Positions 1-8,104 of a DNA stretch of 9,638 bases are shown in pieces (the stretch's first letter is position 1; every line of letters begins with the position of its first letter). This DNA is from Prevotellaceae bacterium (lineage in GTDB: Bacteria > Bacteroidota > Bacteroidia > Bacteroidales > UBA932). Location of the stretch: positions 1-9,638 of the forward strand of contig JAIRKV010000054.1 of NCBI GenBank assembly GCA_031259935.1, in the 5' to 3' direction. The position numbers and the translations under genes are program-made. The notes beneath the pieces are model-generated. The model searched no databases, had not been told where the DNA came from, and saw only the letters and a list, made by a program, of their open reading frames with translations.

Positions 1-813
1 GCAGGAACTCATGTTACATTGGTAGAATTTCTTCCTGCAATAGTACCTAACGAAGATGATGATATATCTGCACAATTAAGTCGTTCATTCCGCAAAAATG
101 GAATAAAAATTATGACAGATTCATCTGTCGAAAGTGTTGATACAAGCAGCGATATGTGTAAAATAACAGTAAAAACCAAAAAAGGAATAGAAATTGTTGA
201 AGCAGAAACAGTTTTGTCGGCAGTGGGAATTACGCCGAATGTAGAAGGCTTAAATCTTGAAAAAATCGGCATTGAAACCGAAAAAGGCAGAATAAAAACA
301 GATGAATTTTATCGAACAAATATTGAAGGCATTTACGCCATCGGCGATGTTATTGCAACTCCTGCGCTGGCTCATGTAGCTTCGGCTGAAGCAATAACCT
401 GTGTCGAAAAAATTGTAAAAACGGATGTAAAACCGATAAACTATAAAAATATTCCTGCCTGCATTTATACTTCGCCCGAAATTGCATCTGCAGGATTAAC
501 TGAAAAACAGGCTGTTGCCGAAGGTTATCAAATTAAAACGGGAAAATTTCCATTTACGGCTTCGGGCAAAGCAACAGCAACAGGCGAACGCGATGGCTTT
601 ATAAAACTTATATTTGATGCAGCAACCGACAAAATTATAGGAGCGCATTGCATTGGCTATAATGTTACTGAAATAATTGCAGGCATTGTAACTGCAATAA
701 ATCTTGGAGCGAAAGGACAGGATATTATAAAGTCAATTCATCCGCATCCTACAATAAGCGAAGCAATTATGGAAGCCGCCGCCGCCGCTTACGGCGAATC
801 GGTAAACATTTGA
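1..813 (+). CDS. lpdA: Dihydrolipoamide dehydrogenase (E3), C-terminal part, cut by window edge
   Basis: This flavoprotein reoxidises the dihydrolipoyl groups of 2-oxoacid dehydrogenase complexes or the glycine cleavage system, using FAD, a redox disulfide and NAD+, in the cytoplasm. The reading frame is open from base 1 and ends at TGA 811-813, giving 270 residues. The family is about 450-475 residues, so the N-terminal FAD domain, the redox CxxxxC motif and the NAD-binding GxGxxG lie outside the window. Visible are the end of the NAD domain (residues 1-100), the second FAD-contact motif YAIGDV (112-117) followed by ALAHVASAEA, and the dimerisation domain. That domain ends in HPHPTISE (247-254), where His249 and Glu254 match the E3 catalytic His-Glu pair. 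The HPxPT/SE motif fits E3 better than glutathione or mercuric reductase. Which 2-oxoacid complex it serves cannot be told here. The partial gene is certain as a disulfide oxidoreductase and very likely E3. Confidence 0.93.
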   Translation, partial: AGTHVTLVEFLPAIVPNEDDDISAQLSRSFRKNGIKIMTDSSVESVDTSSDMCKITVKTKKGIEIVEAETVLSAVGITPNVEGLNLEKIGIETEKGRIKTDEFYRTNIEGIYAIGDVIATPALAHVASAEAITCVEKIVKTDVKPINYKNIPACIYTSPEIASAGLTEKQAVAEGYQIKTGKFPFTASGKATATGERDGFIKLIFDAATDKIIGAHCIGYNVTEIIAGIVTAINLGAKGQDIIKSIHPHPTISEAIMEAAAAAYGESVNI

Positions 814-854
814 ACATAGCATTTGATTACACGTAATTTAAACTTATAATTTGT

Positions 855-890
855 AAGCAGAATGATTTTTTAATAACGAAACTGCTTTTT
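855..890 (+). terminator. Weak candidate terminator after lpdA
   Basis: AAGCAG (855-860) can pair with CTGCTT (882-887), and the right arm runs into a five-T tract (886-890). The stem is only 6 bp and the loop 21 nt, so this is a poor terminator by itself. Its position 40-75 nt after the lpdA stop is the main support. Confidence 0.3.
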
Positions 891-1088
891 CAAGAAAAAT
901 TGAGTATGATTATTGCAATTTCCGTAAATGGGATTGATTTTATAAAAGGAAATTTAATATCGTAACAGTCTAAATATCAAATATATTAATTATAATAAAT
1001 TGATTTTCAGATAATTATATTTTAAGATTTTTTTATATCAGAAAATAAGGCAATTAAAAAAAAATAGAAATTTTATTTTAAAAAAAAT

Positions 1089-1119
1089 TTTGAGGAAACA
1101 TTTTTTTTGATGAACTTTG
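1089..1119 (+). promoter_or_regulatory. Candidate Bacteroidetes-type promoter of dnaA
   Basis: TTTG (1089-1092) is followed after 19 nt by GAACTTTG (1112-1119). The Bacteroidetes primary sigma consensus is roughly TTTG, about 19-21 nt, TAnnTTTG. The -33 element and spacing match and the -7 element has one mismatch. Transcription would start near 1125, giving a leader of about 65 nt. The leader is A-rich and its only AGGA, at 1171-1174, is too far from the ATG for a normal Shine-Dalgarno site, as is common in this phylum. Confidence 0.5.
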
Positions 1120-1191
1120 CTCTTCGTTTAAAAAACGATAATTACAAAATTTAATAGAATAAAATTTAACAGGAAAAAAACTGTAATAGTT

Positions 1192-2631
1192 ATGGAAAAA
1201 AATTCTCTGAACTGCACGGAAATATGGGATAAATGTCTGAAAATCATTAAAGATAATCTTGCCAATGATTCACTCTACAATGTATGGTTTAAACCATGTA
1301 TTGCAGCAGATCTCAAAGGCTCTATGCTCACAATTTCTGTTCCATCTCCATATTTTTATGAATATTTGGAAGCAAACTACATAGATTTGCTTAGTTTTGC
1401 TTTGCGCACCGTGCTGGGCAAAGATGCGGAATTGCAATATAACGTTCTGGTTGAAAACAAAGGTTCGACCGTAACATATCCTACCAATCCCGGCATCCAT
1501 GCAAAAAATCCATCTATACCTTTTCCAAATGAAAACACAAAACATCTCAATCCGTTTATTATTCCCGGATTGCAGCAAATGGAAATAGATTCGCATCTTA
1601 ATTCGCATAAAACATTCAATAATTTTATCGAAAGCGACTGCAATCGCGTTGCACGTTCCACAGGATTGGCTATTGCCGAAAATCCGGGTAAGGTAGCATT
1701 TAATCCCATGTTTGTTTTTGGCGGTTCAGGACTGGGAAAAACGCATTTGATACAGGCAATAGGCTTGGAAATAAAACGCAAATTTCCGGAAAAAATTGCA
1801 CTTTACATTACGGCAAGTTTATTTCAAAATCAATATATAGACGCTCAAATATACAAAAATAAACTTATTGACTTTTTGAATTTCTATCAAATGATGGACG
1901 TTCTTATTATAGATGACATACAGGAATTTGCAGGCAGAGACGGAACTCAAAACGCATTTTTTCAAATATTCAACCATTTACATCAGTCGGGAAAACAATT
2001 AATACTCGCATCAGACAGACCGCCTGTAGATTTGTTAGGATTAAACGAACGATTATTGACAAGATTCAAATGGGGACTTACGGTCGAATTGCAAGCTCCT
2101 AATTTTGAAACACGTAAGGCAATATTGAAAAAGAAAATTTCTAACGAAGGCATAGAAATGTCGGATGAAATTGTAGAATACATAGCAAGCAAGGTAACTA
2201 CCAATATTCGTGAACTGGAAGGCGCATTCACATCACTGTATGCAAGTTCGGTATATAACATACACAAATCGAAAAAAACAATAACAATCGAAATGGCAAA
2301 AAATGTAATTGATTGCCTCGTAAATTCTACAAAACGTGAAATTTCCATAGATAAAATAAAACGTACGGTTTGCGATTATTTCGGATTATCGTTAGATATA
2401 ATGTTTTCAAAAATACGCAAACGTGAAATAGTACAAGCCCGTCAAATAGCAATGTTTTTTGCACGAAAAATGACAAAACATTCACTTGCCTTGATTGGCT
2501 CCGAAATAGGCGGAAAAGATCATGCTACCGTTTTACATTCATGCAAAACAGTAGAAGACCTTTACGAAACCGATAAAGCATACAGAGAACATGTAATAGA
2601 AATAGAAAAAAGAATTAACAACTCGATTTAA
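1192..2631 (+). CDS. dnaA: Chromosomal replication initiator protein DnaA
   Basis: DnaA binds DnaA boxes at oriC, oligomerises as an AAA+ ATPase, melts the origin and helps load the replicative helicase. At 479 residues it is normal in length and shows all four domains. Domain I (about 1-85) contains the WFKP segment (32-35). A variable linker spans about 86-140. The AAA+ core has Walker A GGSGLGKTH (177-185), Walker B VLIIDD (237-242), sensor I near 272-276 (LASDR), box VII NERLLTRF (285-292) with Arg291 as the predicted arginine finger, and sensor II Arg340 in NIRELEGAF. Domain IV (about 385-479) carries the DnaA signature GGKDHATVLH (440-449) that reads the DnaA box. The ATG at 1192 begins directly with domain I, so the start is well supported. 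It lies between lpdA and gyrA with sizeable gaps on both sides and a likely promoter of its own. dnaN is not adjacent. Confidence 0.98.
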   Translation: MEKNSLNCTEIWDKCLKIIKDNLANDSLYNVWFKPCIAADLKGSMLTISVPSPYFYEYLEANYIDLLSFALRTVLGKDAELQYNVLVENKGSTVTYPTNPGIHAKNPSIPFPNENTKHLNPFIIPGLQQMEIDSHLNSHKTFNNFIESDCNRVARSTGLAIAENPGKVAFNPMFVFGGSGLGKTHLIQAIGLEIKRKFPEKIALYITASLFQNQYIDAQIYKNKLIDFLNFYQMMDVLIIDDIQEFAGRDGTQNAFFQIFNHLHQSGKQLILASDRPPVDLLGLNERLLTRFKWGLTVELQAPNFETRKAILKKKISNEGIEMSDEIVEYIASKVTTNIRELEGAFTSLYASSVYNIHKSKKTITIEMAKNVIDCLVNSTKREISIDKIKRTVCDYFGLSLDIMFSKIRKREIVQARQIAMFFARKMTKHSLALIGSEIGGKDHATVLHSCKTVEDLYETDKAYREHVIEIEKRINNSI

Positions 2632-2662
2632 TTAAAAATAAAACTATAATAATCATGATAAA

Positions 2663-2691
2663 CAAAGGCAGGTTGTATAAATTTGCCTTTG
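2663..2691. terminator. Hairpin after dnaA, possible terminator
   Basis: CAAAGGCA (2663-2670) and TGCCTTTG (2684-2691) form a perfect 8-bp inverted repeat around a 13-nt loop, 32 nt after the dnaA stop. There is no T tract right after it, so it may be a weak or factor-assisted terminator or an mRNA 3' stabiliser. No other function is evident. Confidence 0.4.
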
Positions 2692-2761
2692 CTGTTATAA
2701 AATGTTTGCAACGCATAATATGCTTTGAATTAGACGTAAATTGAAAAAATGTTGAAAACTT

Positions 2762-2795
2762 ATTGCTGTAAATTTCTAAAAAAATTGTAACTTTA
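2762..2795 (+). promoter_or_regulatory. Candidate promoter of gyrA
   Basis: ATTG (2762-2765) is followed after 22 nt by TAACTTTA (2788-2795), which matches TAnnTTTG in all but the last base. The spacer is slightly long. A start near 2802 would give a leader of about 108 nt before the gyrA ATG. Together with the hairpin at 2663-2691, this suggests gyrA is transcribed separately from dnaA. Confidence 0.4.
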
Positions 2796-2909
2796 CGCCC
2801 ATTTTCCGAATAAATGTGAGAAGATAACAATTATACATGCCGAACTGTTTGATAATCAACGTTTACTAACAGCAGCAAATTGTTTTCAAATCACAATAAA
2901 TAATAATAT

Positions 2910-5432
2910 ATGATAGAAAATAACGAAATAAACGAAAAAATTACAAAAGTCAATATCGAAGAAGAAATGAAATCGTCGTATATCGACTATTCGATGTCAG
3001 TTATTGTATCGCGCGCTTTGCCCGATGTACGCGATGGAATGAAACCCGTTCATCGCCGTATTCTGTACGGAATGGAAGAAATGGGCGTATATGCAAATAA
3101 ACCTTTCAAGAAATGTGCGCGTATAGTTGGAGATGTTATGGGAAAATATCATCCGCACGGCGACAGTTCCGTTTATGAAGCGCTGGTTCGTATGGCTCAA
3201 GAATGGAGCCTGCGATACATGCTTGTTGATGGACAGGGCAACTTCGGTTCAATGGATGGCGATTCGGCAGCTGCCATGCGGTACACCGAAGCACGTTTAC
3301 ATAAAATATCCGAAGAAATACTTGCCGATCTGGATAAAAACACAGTCGATTTTGTTCCTAATTACAGCGAAGAATATCAAGAACCCGTGGTGCTTGCAAC
3401 AAAAGTTCCGACATTACTTATAAACGGAGCATCGGGAATTGCCGTAGGAATGGCAACAAATATGGCGCCGCACAATCTTTCCGAAATTACAGATGCAATT
3501 TATGCATATCTTGATAATAATGATATCGATGTTGATGAACTTTTGCAATATGTTAAAGGACCCGATTTCCCTACAGGCGCTATCATTTACGGATATCAGG
3601 GAATAAAAGATGCTTATCACACAGGTCGCGGACGTATAGTTATACGGTCAAAAACCGATATAGAAATATCCGACAGCGGACGGGAAGTACTTGTTGTAAG
3701 CGAAATACCTTATCAGGTAAATAAAAAAGACCTGATAGAAAAAATAGCCGAACTTGTAAACGAAAAGAAAGTAGAAGGCATTTCATATATTAACGATGAA
3801 AGCGACCGTAACGGCTTGCGCATTGTTATAAAATTAAAAATGGATGCAGTTGCGAATGTTGTGCTGAACACTCTGTTCAAATACACTCAACTTCAATCTA
3901 CATTTTCGATAAACAACATAGCGCTGGTTGATGGACGTCCACGATTACTTAATCTGCGCCAACTGATAAAATATTTCGTTCGCCATCGCTACGAAGTTGT
4001 AGTAAGACGCGCAAAATACGAACTGGAACAGGCACAAAAACGCGCCCATATTCTGGAAGGCTTGCTTATAGCGCTCGACCATCTGGATGAAGTTATAGCG
4101 CTTATAAGAGCATCAAAAACACCCGACGAAGCGCGCAGCGGTTTAATCGAAAAATTTGCACTTTCCGAAATTCAGGCAAATGCAATAATAGAAATGCGCT
4201 TACGCCAGCTCACAGGACTTGAACGTGATAAAATTCGCGAAGAACATGCCGAATTAATGAAAAAAATCGAATCGTTACAGCAACTTATTGCAAGCGAAGA
4301 ACTGCAACGACAGATAATCAAAGATGAACTTCTTGAAATAAAAAACAAATACGGAGACGCCCGCAGAACAGAAATCATTTATGCAGCCGAAGAATTTAAT
4401 CCCGAAGATTTTTACGCAGACGAAGATGTTGTTATCACAATATCACATTTAGGATATATAAAACGAACGCCGCTCAGCGAATATCGCACCCAAAACAGAG
4501 GCGGCGTAGGAGCAAAAGGCGGAGCAACACGCGATGAAGATTTTATAGAACATATATATGTTGCAAACATGCACAGCACAATGCTGTTCTTCACACGCAA
4601 CGGACGCTGTTTCTGGCTGAAAGTTTACGAAATCCCCGAAGGAAATAAAACATCAAAAGGACGCGCAATTCAAAATGTAATAAACATAGAAAACGATGAC
4701 AAGGTAATGGCATACATCAATGTAAAAACATTGAATGACGCTGAATATATCAACAACAATCATATTATTTTATGCACTAAAAAAGGAATTATCAAAAAAA
4801 CTTTGCTTGAAGCATATTCACGTCCGCGCCTGAACGGCGTAAATGCAATCACCATAAAAGATGGAGACGAACTGCTGGAAGCGCGATTGACAAACGGAAA
4901 TTGCGAAATACTAATGGCAGCACGCGAAGGTAAAGCAATAAGATTCAACGAAAATCATGTCAGACCAATAGGAAGAACAGGAGCAGGCGTAAGAGGAATA
5001 AATATAGCGGAAACCGACGAAGTAATCGGAATGATTTGCATAGATAAGGAAGACACAAAAACAACAATAATGGTTGTATCGGAAAACGGCTACGGCAAAC
5101 GCTCCGACCTTGAATCATACAGAATTACAAACAGAGGAGGCAAAGGTGTTAAAACAATAAACATTACCGAAAAAACAGGAAAACTGATTGCAATAAAAGA
5201 TGTAACCGAAGAAAACGACTTAATGATTATAAACCGTTCAGGTTTAACAATACGTATGGCAGTATCGGAAATTCGCATTGCAGGACGCGCTACACAGGGC
5301 GTAAAACTTATAAATCTGAAAGAAAAAGACTCAATTGCTGCAGTTGCAAAAGTGAACAAAACAGAAGAAAAAGAAGAAATCAATGAAAATATTAATGAAG
5401 AAAATCATCAAAACAGCGAAAAATTAATATAA
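2910..5432 (+). CDS. gyrA: DNA gyrase subunit A
   Basis: GyrA is the DNA breakage-reunion subunit of gyrase (A2B2), which introduces negative supercoils using ATP hydrolysed by GyrB. The protein has 840 residues, normal for the family. The N-terminal winged-helix and tower region shows the quinolone-resistance region HPHGDSSVYE (81-90) and the catalytic Tyr125 in AAMRYTEARL. Ser86 and Glu90 align with E. coli Ser83 and Asp87, so the classic resistance sites look wild type in character. A coiled-coil arm follows at about 370-480. The C-terminal beta-pinwheel (about 500-815) contains QNRGGVG (528-534) at the GyrA-box position, where the classical form is QRRGGKG, and a related NRGGKG repeat (741-746). 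A GyrA-box-like motif and full-length pinwheel favour GyrA over ParC. The last 25 residues are an acidic Glu/Asn-rich tail. The ATG at 2910 has no Shine-Dalgarno site. A TPR-protein gene follows after 74 nt. Confidence 0.97.
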   Translation: MIENNEINEKITKVNIEEEMKSSYIDYSMSVIVSRALPDVRDGMKPVHRRILYGMEEMGVYANKPFKKCARIVGDVMGKYHPHGDSSVYEALVRMAQEWSLRYMLVDGQGNFGSMDGDSAAAMRYTEARLHKISEEILADLDKNTVDFVPNYSEEYQEPVVLATKVPTLLINGASGIAVGMATNMAPHNLSEITDAIYAYLDNNDIDVDELLQYVKGPDFPTGAIIYGYQGIKDAYHTGRGRIVIRSKTDIEISDSGREVLVVSEIPYQVNKKDLIEKIAELVNEKKVEGISYINDESDRNGLRIVIKLKMDAVANVVLNTLFKYTQLQSTFSINNIALVDGRPRLLNLRQLIKYFVRHRYEVVVRRAKYELEQAQKRAHILEGLLIALDHLDEVIALIRASKTPDEARSGLIEKFALSEIQANAIIEMRLRQLTGLERDKIREEHAELMKKIESLQQLIASEELQRQIIKDELLEIKNKYGDARRTEIIYAAEEFNPEDFYADEDVVITISHLGYIKRTPLSEYRTQNRGGVGAKGGATRDEDFIEHIYVANMHSTMLFFTRNGRCFWLKVYEIPEGNKTSKGRAIQNVINIENDDKVMAYINVKTLNDAEYINNNHIILCTKKGIIKKTLLEAYSRPRLNGVNAITIKDGDELLEARLTNGNCEILMAAREGKAIRFNENHVRPIGRTGAGVRGINIAETDEVIGMICIDKEDTKTTIMVVSENGYGKRSDLESYRITNRGGKGVKTINITEKTGKLIAIKDVTEENDLMIINRSGLTIRMAVSEIRIAGRATQGVKLINLKEKDSIAAVAKVNKTEEKEEINENINEENHQNSEKLI

Positions 5433-5438
5433 AATTTA

Positions 5439-5446
5439 TACCTTTG
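5439..5446 (+). promoter_or_regulatory. Possible -7 element upstream of the TPR gene
   Basis: TACCTTTG matches the Bacteroidetes -7 consensus TAnnTTTG exactly and lies 60 nt before the TPR-gene ATG. No good TTTG -33 element is seen at the expected distance, which falls inside the gyrA tail. No hairpin terminator precedes it, so readthrough from gyrA is also likely. A small inverted repeat, ATTGAT/ATCAAT (5455-5468), lies in the resulting leader. Confidence 0.35.
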
Positions 5447-5506
5447 CGCAACTAATTGATTTATCAATAAAATAATGAATTTAATCATCTAAAATACAAT
5501 ATTGTT

Positions 5507-6808
5507 ATGAAGAAAATTTTAACGGCAATTCTTCTGTTTGCAAGCATTCATGTCGGATATACGCAACAATTTGCTAAAAACATAAGCAAAAGCAACGAAG
5601 ATATTGTAAACCCAAAAAAGAAAGACAATCCTAAAACATGGATTGACCGCGCCGATTTAATGCGCAAGATTTATGCTGAACCTACATCCAAACTTTTATT
5701 GGATGTAAATTTGAAAGAAGAGCAATTACCATTATTTCTCAGAGGCGAACAACAACTGTCAACAAAAAACACTGTTGTCGACGAAAAAGAATACAAAGTA
5801 ATTGAGTATGCAAATAAGGAAATATATGTAGATGCCAATGGCAGCGTTGAACTTGTAAGAGTTACAAAAACAGAAATCGACAAGCCGCTCGACAAAGCTT
5901 TGGAAGCATATCTGAAAGCATCGGAACTTGGCGGCGACGCAAAAAAAATAGGCGAAGGTCTTGATGCTCTCAACAAGGCTTTTGCAAACTGTGCTTTTGG
6001 TGAATATTACGCAGGAAACTATGGCGCAACAATCGATGCCTTTAAAAAAGCAGTAGAATGTTCATTGCATCCCACAGTAGGCAGAATAGACACAAGCATA
6101 ATATTCAACATAGGATTTATGGCTATGAGAAATCAAGACTATAAAACCGCCGAAGAATATTATAGAAAAGCAGCCGAATACAACTATCAGGAAGGAGATA
6201 TTTATGCAAGCCTGTATAATGCCATAAGAAGTCAGGGAACTAAAAACGACACCGTGCGGGCAGGCGAACTTTTAACGGAAGCATACAAAAAATATCCTGA
6301 AAATCTCAATATCCTGGCAACACTGGTTAATCACTATCTCGGAACAGGCGAAGATCCTAAAGTAATTATTCCGATATTACACGATGCACAGGCAGCAGCA
6401 GAAGAAACAGGACAAAAAAACGCCTCGCTTTATTATGTTGAAGGCAATCTGCACGTACAACTAAAAGATGAAGAAAATGCAATAAAAGCATACAATCAGG
6501 CTATAGAAATAGATCCTAACAGCGCCAATGTACATTATATGCTCGGCACTTTATACTATAATCGCGGCGTAAACATATTCAATGCATCCAATGATAAAAT
6601 AGGAAAAGAATACGATCAGGCGCTTGAAGAAGCAAACGCAGAATTTAAAAAATCAATAGCGCCGCTCGAAAAAGCATTTGAATTAAACTCAAAAGAAAGA
6701 GCCTTTGCAGATGCTCTTAGAAGCGTTTATTTCCGTTTCCGCGCCGACAGCGACGAAATGCAGGCTAAGTATGAAAAATATAAGGCTATTTGCGACGAAT
6801 TGGAATAG
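5507..6808 (+). CDS. Secreted tetratricopeptide-repeat (TPR) protein
   Basis: The 433-residue product starts with a typical signal peptide: MKK, a hydrophobic core at about residues 4-14, and a probable cleavage near residue 19-20 (GYTQ/QF). There is no lipobox cysteine, so it is probably periplasmic. After an N-terminal region without obvious motif (about 21-125), helical TPR-type repeats are recognisable at about 156-186, 197-230, 305-338 (ending in AIEIDPNSA) and 370-400, with degenerate units between. TPRs are protein-protein scaffolds and no catalytic motif is present. From family knowledge, a TPR protein next to gyrA occurs in other Bacteroidales, including, as I recall, the Porphyromonas gingivalis virulence-linked TPR protein PG1385 next to gyrA. 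Orthology is inferred from context. The gene follows gyrA by 74 nt and ends 10 nt before a strong terminator hairpin, so it closes this transcription unit. The partner is unknown. Confidence 0.9.
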   Translation: MKKILTAILLFASIHVGYTQQFAKNISKSNEDIVNPKKKDNPKTWIDRADLMRKIYAEPTSKLLLDVNLKEEQLPLFLRGEQQLSTKNTVVDEKEYKVIEYANKEIYVDANGSVELVRVTKTEIDKPLDKALEAYLKASELGGDAKKIGEGLDALNKAFANCAFGEYYAGNYGATIDAFKKAVECSLHPTVGRIDTSIIFNIGFMAMRNQDYKTAEEYYRKAAEYNYQEGDIYASLYNAIRSQGTKNDTVRAGELLTEAYKKYPENLNILATLVNHYLGTGEDPKVIIPILHDAQAAAEETGQKNASLYYVEGNLHVQLKDEENAIKAYNQAIEIDPNSANVHYMLGTLYYNRGVNIFNASNDKIGKEYDQALEEANAEFKKSIAPLEKAFELNSKERAFADALRSVYFRFRADSDEMQAKYEKYKAICDELE

Positions 6809-6818
6809 ATGGATTTTG

Positions 6819-6857
6819 AAAAAAGAAACTGTCTTAAAAAAGACAGTTTCTTTTTTT
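6819..6857. terminator. Strong intrinsic terminator after the TPR gene
   Basis: A 17-bp perfect stem (6819-6835 with 6840-6856) is closed by an AAAA loop. Its core is GAAACTGTCTT/AAGACAGTTTC, and the right arm ends in a seven-T tract (6851-6857). The A run on the left would let it act on the minus strand too. It separates the gyrA/TPR unit from the downstream operon. Confidence 0.9.
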
Positions 6858-7008
6858 ATCCAACAAAATTTCCGTTCTTAAACATTTGACTAAAAAATCA
6901 ACTAAAATATTGATAAACAGTTGCATTCTTACGGAATTGCACCAACTCACGTATCACAAATTGACTGAATCATACAGTTCTGTTTTGTAAAAAACAAATA
7001 AAACAATG

Positions 7009-7037
7009 TTGTAAAACGTAAATATTTATTAAATTTG
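7009..7037 (+). promoter_or_regulatory. Promoter of the coiled-coil/cas4 operon
   Basis: TTG (7009-7011, context TGTTG) is followed after 18 nt by TAAATTTG (7030-7037), a perfect match to TAnnTTTG. This is the cleanest promoter match in the window. A start near 7044 would leave a leader of about 30 nt that is almost all A and T, ending AAAAAAAGAAAAA before the ATG. The terminator upstream makes this an independent transcription unit. Confidence 0.6.
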
Positions 7038-7073
7038 CGGCAAAAAATTTATTAATACATAAAAAAAGAAAAA

Positions 7074-8090
7074 ATGGAACCAACAGTATCTGAAAAAAGT
7101 ACGAAAGCAGAAATATTGAAAGCTTACGAAGCATTATTGAAAGAAATACAAAATGCTAAAAACGACATTCCCAAACAAGTACAGGAAGAAAAACAGAAAA
7201 CGGCAACTTTGGAAAAAGTATCAGGAATAACCAGCGAAGGAATAATAAAAAATATTGGAGACCTGAAAACAAGTTTAAACAGTTCGCTGGATGGCATGTT
7301 GCAAAGTTTGACTGATGAATTTAAAAAACTGGAAGAAATACGTGCAGCCATCATTCTGGAAAAGAAAACATTGGAAGATTTGTATTCGTTATCGGCAAAC
7401 ACAGATTCGTTAGCCGCCATGTTACTTGTTCAAAAGGAGAAAAAAGAAAATTTCGAAAAAACCATGAAAGAAACCGAAGCCGCTTTTGCTAATGAAATGG
7501 CAGAAAAAAAGGCTCAATGGGAACTCGAAACAGTAAAACAGAAAGCCGGTGAAAAAGAATACGCCGAAGATGTAATCAAACGGCATAAGCGCGAAGAGGA
7601 AGAATATGCGTATAATTTGAAAATCAAACGTCAAAAAGAACAGGACGAGTACGATAGCCGCAAGTTTCAACTCGAAAAGGAACTCGCTGATAAAAAAACA
7701 AATTTTGAACAGGAAATATCTCACAGAGAAACGGCATTGAAAAATGCAGAAGCCGAATTGACCGAACTTCGAAAAAACAATGCAGAGTTCCCAACGAAAT
7801 TAGATAAAGCGTTGAAAGACAGGGAAACCGAACTTAGCAAACAACTTCAAGGCAAATACGATTTTGAAATTAAACTTATAGAAAAGCAAAATGAAGCAGA
7901 TATTCGCCTTAAAGATCAGATAATTACCTCATTGCAGGAAAAAATCAAAGAAAAACAGGAACAGTTAAAAGAATACACAGACAAAGCCAATCGCGCCGAA
8001 GCCAGTGTTAAAGATATTGCAGTGAAAGCAATAGAAAACACTTCCAAAGTGCGCATGTTCACAACCAAAGCAGAAAAAGAAGACAATTAA
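7074..8090 (+). CDS. Coiled-coil protein of unknown function, cas4 operon partner
   Basis: I do not recognise a named family. The 338-residue product has no signal peptide and no membrane segment, so it should be cytoplasmic. Residues 10-30 form a helical start (KAEILKAYEALLKEI). Residues 53-105 form a second helical block (EGIIKNIGDLKTSLNSSLD and onward) that is less charged and may be a folded domain. From about 115 to 310 the sequence is a long Lys/Glu/Gln-rich coiled coil with few helix breakers. It includes a charged patch, RHKREEEEY (170-178), and one break, AEFPTKL (237-243). The tail after 312 is basic and short. No ATPase, nuclease or zinc motif is visible, so it is not a whole SMC- or Rad50-like protein. 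It has its own promoter and lies 14 nt upstream of a Cas4-type nuclease gene, so co-transcription is very likely. A scaffold or DNA-tethering role for that nuclease is inference only. Confidence 0.88.
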   Translation: MEPTVSEKSTKAEILKAYEALLKEIQNAKNDIPKQVQEEKQKTATLEKVSGITSEGIIKNIGDLKTSLNSSLDGMLQSLTDEFKKLEEIRAAIILEKKTLEDLYSLSANTDSLAAMLLVQKEKKENFEKTMKETEAAFANEMAEKKAQWELETVKQKAGEKEYAEDVIKRHKREEEEYAYNLKIKRQKEQDEYDSRKFQLEKELADKKTNFEQEISHRETALKNAEAELTELRKNNAEFPTKLDKALKDRETELSKQLQGKYDFEIKLIEKQNEADIRLKDQIITSLQEKIKEKQEQLKEYTDKANRAEASVKDIAVKAIENTSKVRMFTTKAEKEDN

Positions 8091-8104
8091 CATCCGTCAT
8101 ACAC

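Larger units (their letters stand above)
814..1191. other. AT-rich intergenic region between lpdA and dnaA
   Basis: This 378-bp stretch has no convincing ORF. It is very AT-rich, with A and T tracts especially at 1021-1110. It holds a weak hairpin after lpdA (855-890) and a promoter candidate for dnaA (1089-1119). I looked for DnaA boxes (TTWTNCACA on either strand) and found none matching well, so there is no sequence support for oriC here despite the adjacent dnaA. Confidence 0.6.

Noticed and set aside
814..1191. Possible oriC upstream of dnaA
   Set aside because: The AT-richness is suggestive, but no cluster of DnaA boxes matching TTWTNCACA was found on either strand here or in 2632-2909.
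1270..1781. Two overlapping minus-strand ORFs of 112 and 134 residues
   Set aside because: Both lie opposite the well-supported dnaA coding frame and show no recognisable domain or start context.
3127..3423. 98-residue plus-strand ORF
   Set aside because: It is an out-of-frame shadow within the most conserved part of gyrA, covering the catalytic tyrosine region.
6914..6953. Imperfect hairpin TGCATTC/GAATTGCA between the TPR and coiled-coil genes
   Set aside because: The stem has a bulge, no T tract, and no conserved riboswitch or tRNA features, so it is not supported as a functional element.
7422..7724. Minus-strand 100-residue ORF rich in Phe and Leu, resembling a membrane protein
   Set aside because: It is the antisense of the Lys/Glu-rich coiled coil. 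AAA/GAA codons read backwards as TTT/TTC, which produces a false hydrophobic protein.
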